64,000 bases of DNA, from positions 6,693,127-6,757,126 of the forward strand of contig JACAXG010000031.1 of assembly GCA_018881555.1 (NCBI GenBank). The letters are read 5' to 3'. Numbering within the stretch: the first letter of the stretch is position 1; each line of letters starts with the position of its first letter. The notes beneath the pieces were generated by a model. The model had not been told where the DNA came from, made no database searches, and worked only from the letters and a program-made list of their open reading frames with translations. A program made the position numbers and the translations under genes. Source of the stretch: Amblyornis subalaris (taxonomy: Eukaryota; Chordata; Aves; Passeriformes; Ptilonorhynchidae). This document shows, in pieces, positions 1 to 13,694 of the stretch.

Positions 1-523
1 CTGACACTGAATAGCCCACACAAGAACCTGCCTTAATAAACTGCACATCAGCCAGCAGTGATAGCAGAGAGGTCAGTGCCACGTGTGGGCCTCTTCCTGA
101 CCGAGATGCTGCTTCCCTCCCCTGCCTGGTGTGTTTGGACAGTGTTGATACAAACTTCACAACCTGTTCAGATTTCCTCTCTGAAGCGTGAACTTCAGTC
201 ACCTGTAGGTGACTCGATCTGGCTGGGTTTGTAAGAATAGATAACAGGCAACTAGATACAATAGAAGAGTGGGTTTCATGAAATCTGATAGCAGATGATG
301 GTGGTTTATTTGAGAAGAATAGCAGGCAAAATGGGAAAGGGTAAAAACACACTGAAAAAAGGGAATGCTCGTCTAGAATTCCTTAAAACAGACCTCAGCA
401 GTTCTCATAGCTGTCTTCCTCATCCTGCGATACTTCTTTGTCCATAACAGATTGACTCTGACAAGGAGAGGGTATGTTGTTTCATAGGTAAACTTTTTTT
501 GCAAAACTTAAAGTATGTATTTT

Positions 524-583
524 TAAGGGGTTTTTTTGGGTAGGGGGCTTGTTTGGTTTTTTTTGTTGGTTTTTTTTTTTTTT
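524..583. repeat. T/G-rich low-complexity tract
   Basis: Almost only T and G on the plus strand, ending in a run of 13 T (571-583). Short reading frames across it on the minus strand translate to lysine and asparagine runs and are artefacts of the tract. It is one of several dispersed TTTGG-type tracts in the window. Confidence 0.85.
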
Positions 584-1982
584 AATGTGACCACGATGGA
601 TAAGGTGCCATGGCCCCAGTTTACCAAAGCACTTAAGCATGGGCTGAAGAGCCCTGGTGAACAAATGGCTGATAAGGGAAGTTCTTTAGCTGTCTGATTA
701 AAAAAATCCATTTTTCCTCTCTCTGATATCCCATTTTCCTGCAAATTGCCATCTTTTTTGCACTAACATTCCCTTGCCTTCCATATAACATGGTAGGATT
801 AGAAAAATAGCTATTTGGGCTGGCTTTGTGGGATATAGTTTGGAAGAAATTAGTGCCACTAAGCTGCAGAACTGTGCACTTTCCTTCTCAATTTGCTTGT
901 GTTTAACAGTTTGAAAATTGGTCATTGGGCCCTGAGGAAACATGTATATATTTACTCTGCTAATTTTAGGACAGCCACGTAGTTAGAGCACAGTTGGTCT
1001 TTACCACCTAGGTAGAACANGCTGTATTTGACAAGGCTTCTGAGCTCTGTCCTTCTTGGGTTTTAGGATATCATGCCTTGGTGACCAGATTGAGAGGATC
1101 TTCATTTGCCTTTCACAGTGAATTTATGGCCCTCGGCCAAATTAAGTTCTCCTGATGCAATATGTGCATGGGCGTGGAAGCACAGATAGAAGTTCTGGCT
1201 TCCCTGTAATGGGATAATGGAAAATCTGTAGGGAATGGGACAATAATTTCCCCGTTATGAATGGGCCTAAGAAATGAGTTTTCAGTTACACTAATGTAAG
1301 TCTTCTCTATGCCCACTCAATTTACTGTCTGCTGTGCCTCTGGGTCTGCTCTAAGAAATGCTTCTGCACTTGTCTAGACTGATTAAGATTCATATAAATA
1401 GATGCTTTCTATATGAAATGCATTTTGGCACTGTATTGACATTCGANTATATTAGTCTCTTAGCCTTTAACAGTTGAACAAATTTAAATAAAATGATGGC
1501 TCATTTTTACAAGGTGATAAAATGAACATAATTGGGTTAATAACTTAATCTGCCAGCCTGGAATTAGATTACACATACCTGTACGGACAAAATTTGATTA
1601 GAGAAAATCAAATTTTCCATTCCACTCGCTGCTTTGTGACCTTTGGTTATTCCATACCGTTGCCTAGAAGGAGCCAGTTCAGACCAGCCAGTCAAAGTCT
1701 GATGGTGTCACTCATTCCAACCCCAATTGCTTTTTGTCTGTACTGTTTCCTTACTATGAGATAACATTTGTTTTCCCTTAATATTGCTAAATAAATTTCC
1801 TGTAGAAATGTCAGTAACAAGAAGAGGGNTTTAGTACTACTTTGACAGATGGCTCTCACAATTATTTCCTGGCAGAAACAAATCAAATTGGCTGAGATGA
1901 ATTTTTGGGGATACTAGCAGTGGTTAGTTTGGCTTCCTAGCATTTCCTGTGTGAACTTATTTTGCTTATCAGTCTTTGGTTT

Positions 1983-2041
1983 GCTTTTTTTTTTTGGTTT
2001 GGTGAGTTTGGTTTGGGTTTTTTGTTTGTTTTTGGTTTTTT
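1983..2041. repeat. GT-rich low-complexity tract
   Basis: A run of T followed by alternating GGTTT and GTTTG units, with only one A in about 59 bases. No unit repeats cleanly enough to call a microsatellite. Confidence 0.85.
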
Positions 2042-5000
2042 AAAATGTGTTTAAAATCAGTTTTCCATGGCAAAGAGCCCTACAGTGGAGTTGATAGTGG
2101 ACACTTGCTCAGTCACTGAGCATGAGCGACTTCTGTCNCCAGAACTTCAGGAACAGAATAAAAAGTGCCAGAACCTACTCCTGGAAACATTAAAATTGCT
2201 AGCACNGCTTCCTTGCCTGACTAGAAGCTGCAGTAACATCAGTCTCTGCTTCAAATAAATACGTCCATTGACAGAAAATATGAAATGAGATAATAAAGCA
2301 TAGCTTGTTGAGTCTTGTGCAGAGACTCATAGGCAATGGTCACTGTTTAAGTGTTTGATATCACTGATCATTGCTGATCTGCATATTACCAGTTGTGTTG
2401 ATGTGCCTCCACCACATGCTGCTTTACAGCCATTCCTTTTCCCTCTTAAAATATTAAAATACTGCCCTAGGAGCACCAGGTTGCATTTGTGACATGTGCT
2501 CATGATATGGCATAGTAAATGGATTCTAATTGATTTATTACCCTTTCAGGTTGAAACACTTATATACAACTAATTTAAATGTTGACAGCAGATGAAAAGC
2601 TTAAATACCAATTTCTGTTCCAGGAGAAAAGTTGTTTTAAATTAATCACTTAAAATTCAAATTTAATGTAGTCAAGTTTAGCAATTGAGTAACTATTTAA
2701 ATAGAGCATCAAATTAATAGATCTGGAAGCCTCTAATGTTCGAGTGAACAAATTAAGGCATCAATGCTCATTATTTAGCCTTTTAAGGATGAACTAATGT
2801 CAAAGCTGGAGGAAGACTGGAAAAAGTTACTTTTTTCTAGGACACGTTCATCAGTCCTTTGTTTTATGGTCAGGAGGTGCAGTAGCGTTTCCCCTACGTG
2901 ATGGATTATATTTTCAGTGGTGTGTGCTTGGATGTGTCACAGTGGCATGTATCGTCCAGGTGCTATGTGAAGCTGATCCCCATGCCTTGACATGCACACA
3001 AGGAAGGTTATATGAAAAGTTCAGCTTATGTTCTAGTATGGGTGAACTGTTTCCTCCTGTTCCAGTTGTTTTTCTGCCTGTGGGCATATAATTAGCAATT
3101 TTATTCAGTAGAATCTACGACAGTAAAATACTGTGGCATTGTTCACTTCTGGTTATACTTTTTAAATTGCTTTTTCTTGCTAACTGTTGCTGTGCAAACT
3201 TTATGTGAGTCTATCTTCTGTGATAAAACAGGTTTGCATTGATTATGGCACCCTTGAAAGTTCAGTCCAATTTGTAGTAAATATTTTTATTGTGCTTGTT
3301 AACAGATAGTATATATTCCTGGTATCATACTACAGTATTACATCTGTCGTTGTAACACTTACAAGGGAATGCAGATCAATTAATCTCAGAATNTCAGACA
3401 TCTTCTTCATGACATCTATGAATTCCTTATCCTGTACAGGTTTGTATTGCTGGTANAGTATCCATCTATGTACACACATTGAATCCCAGATGCCCTCCTT
3501 TTAGGAAATGATTGTTAATATGGACCCTTGACCAATGTATGATTGCTGCTAAAAAACTGAACCAAATGTTACCTTGTCTAAGGCATGGACTACAAGTGTG
3601 CAGAAGAGAATGTAAGACTGTATTAATTGAGTGTTTGCATCTTGGATGCTTCGAGACANGTTTTCTCAAAGAAAATCTGTCACAGAACATAAAATAATCC
3701 ATATTTAAGCAGTGAAAATAATTTAGGGCCACAGAAGGATTTGGTCTTTTTTTACAGAAAGACTCAAAAGATTGTTTACCCTGTAGAGGAAGAGATGGAA
3801 AACATCAAATAGTTGTTGTATACAACAACACAGTGGTGAGAACTTGGTTTGTTTGTGGTGCAGGAGGAAAAAGGTGGGAGAAGTTTAATGAAACTGAACA
3901 AGCCACAGAAATCAACAGCTGACACAANAAGTGTGTAATGTTTGATTACTTACAGGTCTAAAATTTTAACCCAAGTCTTNAAAAGAAGTAAAAGCAAAAG
4001 GTAGGAGGTGAGGTGCTGGGATTAGACCTTTGTAGGTCAGTACTTACACGTGAAGGGAAAAGCCTCTCAAGTTACTTGGTGTTCAGTCAGATGAACGAAA
4101 CCAGGTTTCCTCTGGGGATGTGTCCTTTGTCACCTGAATATCCCGAGTGAATTAACAGCAGATCCTTTTCTTTCTCCTGCCCTGCACTGCACNGGAGACC
4201 CTTACCTCTGCTGGGTCAAAAGGCTTTGGCTTGGGTGAGGCATGATTTGGCTGATCGGCCTGTAAGTGTGATGTGATGGATTGTCCGGGTGCTGCCAAAT
4301 GGGATGTATAGCTGCAGGCAATGGCCTGTCTCTCCCTCAGCAGATGCAGGAATGTAGGTGTTTCTTTAGTTCTGTCAGCTGGTGTTCATGATACTCTGGG
4401 AATTTAATTGTCTTGTAGACTTTAATGCCCTTTCATTTTAGTTTTGATGAAGTTGGCCAANAGGTTCAAAAGTCACGTTTTGGTGATGGAAAGAAGGGAA
4501 ACTGTCATGGCCAGAGCAGTCACATAAGCCCTTTTTGCTATGTGAAACTAGACCTAAATGAGAAAACCTGGGTTTTGGAAGTAATTTAAATGACCCTGCT
4601 TCAGGGCAAAAGATGAACTTGGAGTACGTTCACAAAGTGGAGAAGACGTTTATCTTTAAGCATAATTTTATCCCTTAACTGTGTCCATCTGGATTTCTTA
4701 TATCTTCCTCAGAAACATTTAGTATTGGNCACAGTTGGTGAAATGATACTGAAGAAGTTGAATCATGATCTTGTCTGGCAATTCCTAGACTGCTAAGTCT
4801 ACCACGTTGTCCTCATTACCCTGATTAATACAGCTTACAAATATCCTTCTTTTACTAAGTAATTTAATTGTATATGCTGGTAATTTAAGACATTTTTATT
4901 CCTTCCAAAATTTTAAACCCAACTGCTCTTGCATTTGAGAGCTGGAGTNGCTTGTGAAGGGATGAGAAAGTGCTACCTCGCTGCCTTTCTTAAACGTGCC

Positions 5001-6020
5001 TGAAGAGCAAACTGGAACAGCCGTCCCTGACTTTTGAGCGTAACATATGTTCTGTGTTGATCCAGCTCTCTACTCTTATAAAAACGGGGGGGAACTAAAA
5101 GAGATGCTGACAGACCAGCACAGTTTTTGTGGTGTATATGTGCCAAATTTCCAGTGATCCAACAAAGCCATCTGGTTTCACATTTATCAAAGGTCAGTAC
5201 TTATGCATTCTAGCAGCACAACTGAATTGATTCACTGACATGAAGGTAATTATGAGCTCGGGTCACAGTCGGGGTGAAGGTATAGCAGTGAAAAATTCTG
5301 TATTTTGATGTCAATCCTTTAGACTGTCTAGACTGTACTAAACTGAAGTGTTGTTAAATCCTGTCTTTTCTTCAGGGTATATGGACTTTGGTGTCCACCA
5401 AACCACCAAACTTTTGAGAGAAAATCATTGACTTAATAGAACATCAATATAATATTTTTTTCCTTTTGGCAAAACTCCTAGAAATTAAAATAAAAAANTG
5501 GGAAACTATAAATGTGGCATTGGAAAGAACAGGTTCTGGTAGATGTCTTTCTGACACAAAAAACAATAAAGCAGCTCTTGATTCAGGACTTCATTTTAAT
5601 GATTCCAAGCATATAGATTGTATAATTATATTTGTCTGTTAAAATTCATTGATACAACTGCTTTTTAGGACCTTTATGAAACAATGTTTTTTTGGTTAAA
5701 TTTTCATTAGCTCCACATATAAAAGCAGCAGAAACAGTTTTGCTCCTCTGGTTCACACATTTGTGTCTAGTTAGCCTAGAATTTGAAGCACTAGAATCTT
5801 CTTATGCATGGTTTAAACTATGAGGTTATGTGGTTTAGAAGTATCTCAGCCATATGACAATCTCTGCTTATAAACAGGGATATTGTAGCTTCAGCATGAA
5901 ATGTGCTTCAAGGCTGAAGGGGTGTACCGATATCCAGAAAGGATCTACCATCCTTGTGTGAGAGGTTGAACCTAAAGGATCAGACGTTCTTTGATATTAT
6001 TATATTTTTATTCACTGATA

Positions 6021-6075
6021 TTACTCTGTTGATACCATTTCCATTTTACAGATGAAGAATGGAAAGCAAGTTCAT
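6021..6075 (-). repeat. Possible MIR or L2-type fragment
   Basis: The string CCATTTTACAGATGAAGAA resembles the reverse complement of the MIR/L2-related segment (GAGGAAACTG preceded by CCATTTTACAGAT). Flanking bases beyond about 30 nt do not follow the consensus convincingly. It could be chance similarity. Identification is from memory of the family consensus. Confidence 0.3.
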
Positions 6076-6603
6076 CCTCATGGATCTAACATAGAGGTGA
6101 AATGCAGCGTATCAGTGACCACTGTATGACTTCATTTATTCCAGTGCCAAGCAAACTAGATTAGTTTCTTGTATCCTCTCCTCAGAAAACCTCCAGTGCC
6201 AGTGTGCCCATGAAACCTCAGTTAAGTGCTTTGTAGAAGCTATTTTCCCCATAACACAGGGTTTTTCTGGGAGTCTTTAAAGAATAAGGCCTCAAATCCA
6301 TTAATTTGCTCTTGAGTTTGAGTAAGTGTGACATGTCCCACTTCTGCTCCTTCAGGATGAAGGGAGAGAGAGATCTACTGACATAGTAATCTTTACTGTA
6401 ATTCTTAAAGCCAGGAAGGAAAGATGTTTTTTTCTTTATTGTCTTTCATCATCATCCTTTGAAGAGAAAGCTTCTATAGTCTTGAAATTCATGAAGATCT
6501 ATTCCTCCATCCCAACTTGAACTCTTCTAAGAACAACCTTTGCTAAGTCAGCAGCATCCAAATTCTTCCCTTTCAACAAGAAAGCATTCAGAGGTATTGA
6601 TTA

Positions 6604-6625
6604 CTTTTCTTTCTTTCTTTCTTTT
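6604..6625. repeat. (TTTC)n microsatellite
   Basis: About four to five TTTC units followed by a T run. Short, so probably of low variability. Confidence 0.85.
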
Positions 6626-6934
6626 TGCTCTGATTTGCTCTAGTGAGAAAAGTTAAATCTATTGCCAAGGCTCATGTTTCCTCAGCAGATTGTGATGCTT
6701 ACTGTGGAAACATATCATGCAGCCTGCTCGAGCCNAAGAATATTTTGAGGGACAAACACTTAGCAGGTAACCAATTTTTGTCCTTTGCATTGTAAAAGAC
6801 TACCCATCCCTCTGATCNAACATTTTGGCACAGAATTTGCCAGCTAATGACACTCACTTGCTGTACTTTAATTACTCTTTTAGAAAACCATTTTACAGCT
6901 TGGAAGACATCTGTGTAAACTCCACCACTCAGAG

Positions 6935-6985
6935 CAGAGCGGAAGTTTTGCTATTGACTTCAGCGAGGTCAGGATTGCATCCAGT
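6935..6985. repeat. Fragment of an old amniote repeat
   Basis: The core GCTATTGACTTCAGCGAGG followed by TCAGGATTGCATCC resembles an abundant ancient amniote repeat. In turtles and crocodilians its copies read like a TTTTGCCATTGACTTCAATGG core followed by a CAGGATTTCACC tail. The order of the two blocks matches and the spacing is close. I do not recall the family name with certainty. Only about 50 bases can be aligned by eye. Confidence 0.45.
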
Positions 6986-8861
6986 GTTTTTAGCACTGTA
7001 AAGTGTAAAGATAGAAACCCTTCCTGTCAGTAACCATTAATTGTGGAAGTGCACTGGAATTATTACTAGAACTTTAATGGCCCAATAAATCAAAGTGGTT
7101 CAAGCTATTGAGGGCAGCCTATGATACTGCCAGGGTACAAACCAGGGTGTCATGATTCCTTTCACAGGTTTTCAGCATTTATTTCTTCTCCCCATACAGG
7201 TCACTGTCTCCCACTTTTGGGGGAAGGCAGAGAGGCAAAGAGGGAGAAGAAGGAAGCCAAACCTGCACTGCAAAGTTAAAATTCTGTCATGATCAGGTTT
7301 TACAGATTTAATGGGTAACCATTAAGCCATGGTTGAATACATTGCTGTAAAATATAGTTATTGAGTGGTTTTGCTTCTTAGCTTTTACCTTTTTTCCATA
7401 AAATTTCTGCTTGATCGGACAGGATTCAGTGAAACCTCTCATTAGGGTCCCATGGTTCGTTAGAGCTTAAAGAGGCATCACTGAAAATTGAATTGACTGT
7501 GCTGTGATTCTCTAGCTGCTGTGCTTAGTAATCGTCTGATGTTATGCTGTGTCCTATGCATGCATAAATCTTTCTCAACTCCATAGTATTCGTTAAGGAG
7601 TTAATTTGTTTAATATTTAAACTCTNAAATGCAGAACCAGTAGAGAAACTCTTTGTATGATGTAAAAATATATAAGCAATGAATTAATTTCATTCTGAAA
7701 TGTTTTCAAGAAATTACTCTGATAATCTGTACAAAACACCGATTTTCACACTTGGGTTTTCTTCATTATCTTTTGATTTGAGAGATGAGACTCTGACAAT
7801 TCCTTAGGCTTGCTACTGCCATTAGCCAGATTGATAGAGGAACAAATGCCATCATGAAAAATTGGTCTTTAAAACTTTTCTCCCCATCCCCCAATAAATG
7901 GAATAATAAAGCATNATTATGTTTTTTTAATCAAAGTTAGAGTCACGTTTGCCAGAGCACGAATGTGATTTGCATATGTAATTTATTGACAGTAAAACTG
8001 AGTCTGTCCTGATTTGAATAATGAAATAAAATATATGGAAAGGGATGGGCTCTAGTTTAAGAAACTAATGACTGAATTGGTGAAAACAGCAACAACAGAA
8101 ATGTTTTTGCATGTGCAGGCACAGAGAATCCTACTTGCCTCCTTCAGAGGACAACTGTACCTATGAACAGTTGGTGAAACAGGGAGGGGAGCCCGTGACA
8201 CGTGAAATGATGGTACAGCTAATAGTGGACCTTTGCTCTGGAGTGATGGTGATGTGACTATATTTGACCCAGGAACTGGTACCTTTTTGCCCTCCAGCCA
8301 AAAATCTGACATTTTACAAATTATTGCTCCTTTAAATGGCAGCGTCAAGTTTTTTAAACAGGCAGAAAAGCGTTCTTTCAAGGAACCAGATCTTCCCTAC
8401 CTTGCTATGAAGATGCAGAGGACCTGGAGGAGGAGAAATATGGGATGGCTCTTCCTAGGAGAAGGGAGGAATTTCTTTGGTCTGCTTGTGTTAGAAGAAA
8501 TATTAATTCATTTATTTTGTCATTTTCCTTCATATAATCATCTGCTAATTGCCAAGAAATCTAAGGGTAATACATAGCTGTAGGTACACAAGNGAGGTTT
8601 TGAGTAAGATGAACTTGTTCAGGGAGAGCTTGCAAGCCTCTGCTGTGGGTATCAGTATTGTTTAAACTTGTTATGAGCAAGCCCCAGAAAGAATATTGTA
8701 GCATTATTGTTGGTATCACATAAACTTGGGTTTATCTCAAATAATAGANAGCAAGAAGCAATGATAATCTCCATTTTAATCTGTGTACTCTGTGAAATGA
8801 AACATCATGCAAAATTACTGGGTTTTGCCTCTGAGGAGCTAGAGCACACTGATACAATGAC

Positions 8862-8899
8862 ATATTTAATCAGAAGGAATATATTTAATAAGAAGGAAT
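8862..8899. repeat. 19-bp tandem duplication
   Basis: Two adjacent copies (8862-8880 and 8881-8899) of ATATTTAATNAGAAGGAAT differ at one base, C versus A. This looks like a recent small duplication, for example by replication slippage. Confidence 0.9.
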
Positions 8900-9490
8900 T
8901 ACGTGTCAAAAACTGTGACTAAATGACACGGGAGCTGCTTAGAGATACCAAGATACAAAATTTACACTTTCTATTCCATTTCAATGAAATGAACATTTAA
9001 AGGTCAGGAAGAAAGGCTAGTATTTGCATTTAAATGGAGATATTTTAAGTTGAAATGGTGATTGCTGACCTCTGTCCTGACTCAAGCGGTTTTTTGTTTT
9101 GTTTTTAGGACTGAAAATAAGGCACAAAAAAAAGGTGAAAATACTCTAAATCAGTAAAATGCTGTAACTAGTCTCAGGTTCTGCTTTATTGCTACCTTAT
9201 TTGCACATATTTGGTCTTCATCAAGCTGTTCTGTGCTTTGTGTAGTTTTAAATAATGTTTGGCCTCTAATCACAGCAACCGTAGAGTCTCCTGAAGGGGA
9301 ATACTTTAGAAACTCAAGGAATCTGAGTAAGAAAATACCACGGGAAAGTGCCAATCCACACATTCAAGCTCCCTGTTTTCTCAGAGAACACACATTTTTC
9401 AGTGTGTGCATGAGACACTTGAGAAGTTTATGCTGTTCAGAGGCCTGAGGTTCAGCCCAATGTGTACCTGAGAGAGTTGGAACGTTTTCA

Positions 9491-9511
9491 TTGTGCACTG
9501 GTGGTGCACAA
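9491..9511. repeat. Short inverted repeat
   Basis: Arms TTGTGCAC and GTGCACAA are perfectly complementary around a 5-base loop. There is no T run after it, and in a vertebrate setting it has no terminator meaning. Probably incidental. Confidence 0.8.
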
Positions 9512-12500
9512 AGTGATGTTGTAGTTTTGGAGCAACACCAAAGTGGCTCAAGGACTCAGGTTTGATGGGAAGCATATTTTTCTCTGTGCCTATTTGGTGG
9601 TGATGGGTGAGAGGCTGGTAACCTGTAGCTGGGTANCTCCACACTCAGCTCTATGTTCCACTCTGCAGCAAGCCGTGCTTGTACTGCACTGTGTGGTTGG
9701 GAGCTGAGGCCTGTTTTTCACATTAATTTGCATTGAGTGAAAATATTAACAAGTAAAGATNGCTTTTCCCATTCTCTTCTTGTTCTGTGAGAGATGTAGG
9801 CTAGACAAAAGATGATAATACAGCTGTGACTGTTCTGCTGGTCCCAGCTTGGGCCAGTCAGTGCAAATACAGAAGTCACGACCCTGAGAATCAGATTTGC
9901 CACTGTTCTGCTGCTGACCCCTGTTCTGTGGCAGCACTTCAGGTAAGACTCGACTTGCTCTGTGTAGCNAGTTATTGAGGGAATTTTCACTTATTGTCAC
10001 ACCACTTACAAGTGTGTGTGGAAAAGATGCCATGTTACCTTCTGAGAACTGCCTCTGAGATGTCACCTGCATCATCTTCTGAGCTGTCAAGAGTAGCAGC
10101 AAAATTTTCACTTATTTGTTAAAGAACCTCCTCGCTGCAGGGGTTTGCTGCACTGGAAATAACGCAGTAAATGGGAGAGACACGTGGAAAACACACAACC
10201 TGAAAGACTCTCAAAAGACACTAATATTTGAAGAGAAACCTGCTATTCTTAAAACTTTGATAAGTAACTCTGTATGTTCATGCAATATATTATACTGTAG
10301 ATAATATCTGTCATTAGGTAGCATTTAGATTGCCTGTATATCTACTCACTTTAAACATAGGCTATATATTTCAAATTAGCTAGAGAAGGGGGATGGAGCA
10401 GTTTTTGGTATTTCACTGCTGATATCTTCCTGAAAAATTCTAGCCTTAAAACCACATGGTTATGACTTCTTTTTATAATTCTGAAATATGAAATACTCAT
10501 ATGAACTATTTGGAGCTACCTCTCCAGACTGGCATGTGCACGTAGTCAGAGAACTGGAGAAAAAAAACACAGGAGGAAAAGTTTTTATTACCCCTTGGTA
10601 ATGATAATGTCTTAAGACTTATTGGTAATAAAATTTTCAGCTAGAAATATGAGTTTTTAATTGATCCTGCCCTTTTAATAAATCATGTCCAGGCTTAAAG
10701 ATTCCTGTTCCCGCAGACTTGAGTAAGGGTGAAGGGTCAGCTCTCCTTGCAACTGCTCGCCTCTTGAAAAAGGAAGAGCTCCTTCTTTGTTCAGCCCTCA
10801 CTTAGGGGCAAAACAAGATATTGAATTTCTAGTTTCATCTGTGCTGCCTCGTGAGTGACTTCCAAAGCTGCCGGGGCAACTCCTGTTTTTTGTGAGAATA
10901 CTGCATTGCGGTATATCTTGGTATTGAGGTGTCAATACATTTGTTCTGTCAGAAACACACTTTATTTTTCGACATGACTTTTAGAGTCTTGCTGCTCTGG
11001 GAGAAGTGTTTCTCGCCTCATGTTGTTTTTGAATTATTAATTATATTAGTTATGATTAATGCTGATCAAGGCTCTTCATTTTCTGATGTCAGTTTTGTAG
11101 CAAGCACCCCATCTCCCCATAATGGACTTTTTCTTTCCTTATTAATGCTGAGAGATGCCAGTGTTCACAGCTGAGCAGTGAAGTAACTGAAAGTTCACAG
11201 CTTCCTGCAATTGCGTTCCCTAGTGTCAGAATCCTGCCTAAAGAGATGCTGGTTGAGTGCTGGTAGGAATGGTTTGAAAACTAATGAGTTTACTTTGCAT
11301 GTATGGACCATTACATCTGTATGTAAATACAGTGATTATTTGATCTTCAGCTGTAAAAGGAGTCAATCTGCAGAAGAAATTTAGAATATGTTGATAAATA
11401 TATTTGAGCTGTGCCACCTTTATTTCATCAAAGATTTGTCATATATTTTTGATACCTGTTGATGTGGCTTTTGGGGTGATATAGGAAAGGTGCATGTTTT
11501 TGCTGGTAAACAATTCATCATTTTAATAGCTGGAGCCAGAATAAGTGTCCTTAGATGAGTACGACTGGCATCTCCTGAACAAGGACTTAAACTTAGTTCT
11601 ACTTTTCAAATTTTGAGTATCCAACACTTACTGTTGATCTTGGGCTTCACCACCAGAAGGTTTTTTCTGGATGTTCTGTGTGTTAGGCCATCAGTGTGTC
11701 TGTAGACCAACATCTTTACCTTAACTGTGTGACAGGAGGTTACGCTGTTCTATTTAAACAAGATGTGCTTGTAGACCTAAAATCTCTATCTACTAAAACA
11801 TATTTCATATGTACACGAGAAGAACACATAAATATTTCACTGTCAGGAAGTAGCAACATATTCTGTTTTAGCTGAGGAAGGTGAGACTGTTTAAAACCCA
11901 AGATTATTAGTATAGAAGCTTCTAAATTCAGGGCTCATTAATCAATTTTACAATCAGAGCAGCAAAAATAAGAAGTGTATCATCTAGAGCTGTGATTATT
12001 TCCATCGACAGCAGCAGTTTAAAATGTGACTTGTGTAACTAAGGTAGTAAGTAGGAAATATAAATACAGAAAGAAAAAAGATAAAAATTCCCCAAAGACT
12101 ATAACATTTTAAATTGGAGGTTACGTAACAACCAGGAAGCAGCCAGGAAAACTTCTGCTTCTTGCTTTTTGCAGAGTGAAGGGTGAACTTTTGACGTGCT
12201 GACTTAGAGTCTTCATTTGAATTTGCCTAATTTGAGATACTCTAGCTTCATATCTTGTGACATTCAACCAGGACCCAGTTACTTCTGGCCAAATTCATGA
12301 GTCAGAGGAGTCCTATTTATCTCAGCCAAATCCAGTTTTTAGAAGCTGCATTTCACATTTCTATTGGGGACGTTTTTAAGGGGAAGGAAATAAATGAAGT
12401 AATAAAAGCAAGAAGATAATTGTCAGGAAAATGAAACAGCAGAAGAGGAACAGTGATTTAAACAAAAGAAGGAAAAGCCAGCTAGGAATTACTTATGTTT

Positions 12501-13681
12501 CCTCTGGTCTACTTTGATTAATGTGGAAACCAACTTGCTGAAGGAATGAGAATCTCCTGTGTTAGTCTACAGAGGGGAGAAATAGCAGAAAACATTTGCA
12601 GTGCTGTGAACCTGGTCTTGCTGGCTTCATTTTGATTTCCCTAGTGCTAATAGCTTAGAAAACAGCAATAAAGATGGACTGTCTGCTGCCACATCTTATT
12701 AAACACTCCGTGTTGACCAGACCTGATTGATGTGGCTGGGCAAGGTGGCTTCTGACATCCTCTAGAGTACAAAAGGGACCAAGAACCTTCTTAGTTTTAT
12801 GAAAACAACCCAAAGAAATAGAGTATTGTAGGAAGAGGGTTTTTTTTTATTTTGTATCATATGGAAACAGCAAGGCAGGGGAAGAGATTCTCAGTTAGTT
12901 TAACATGGGAAGCAGATCAGCTATTGCCACCAACAGGCTCCTCAGCCACTGCCCACAGAGCTGCCCACATCCTGAGATGGTGTTTCCAGGACAACCATTC
13001 TCTATCATGTACTCCAAAAAGATGTAATTTGGGGGTATATTTTCAAAAGTACTTAATACTAATGGAGATTCTGACTTTTTTGTGTGTCTTTAAGTGGTAA
13101 TTTGGAAAACAGATGAAATTCAACTTGTGCCACATTGACGTAGAGTAGATCTGCAATGACTTATCGAACATCAGTGAATTTTGCATATGTGATCCTGTTG
13201 AGGTTTTAAGGCTTCTATAAATCTTTTTAAAATATGTAACTTTATATTGTCCAGTACTTAAATATTCCCAGCTCTGGAAAAAACTTAGGTGCAGCATTTC
13301 CTGTGGTTGGATAAACATGTACACCATCGGGAGTCAACACCACAAACAGCACAAACACAGCAGGCTGTGTGCTTGGCTGTGTAATGGTGAAAAATTTCGT
13401 CATCTTTGTAGTGATGTTTGGAAACCATAAATATAACAAAACATAAAGCTGTCACAGTACATGATAGTGGCAGCCTACTGAGAAGATAATCTTCATGCAA
13501 TTAAGGTTATTCATAGTGGGTTTTGACCAGTAAGTGATTGTAAATTGAAGAAAGATGCAACAGCAATAGAGACATGTTACAAACTCCATCAAACACCCAG
13601 GGCTCCAGCTGCCCTAAGGTGTGTATGCCAGGCAGTCACTTTGGCAATTACGAACACTGTACAGGTCTCATTTGCTTAGAG

Positions 13682-13694
13682 ATATATATATATA
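13682..13694. repeat. Short (AT)n run
   Basis: Six AT/TA dinucleotide units followed by CTTTTTTTT. Too short to be a strong microsatellite. Confidence 0.8.

Larger units (their letters stand above)
1..6020. other. Gene-free unique DNA
   Basis: No gene, exon or RNA gene could be supported here. Reading frames on both strands are under about 90 codons and match nothing I recognise. The stretch is AT-rich with several long runs of T and two GT-rich tracts, annotated separately. Single N bases are scattered through it. No CR1 3' end was seen. Confidence 0.6.
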
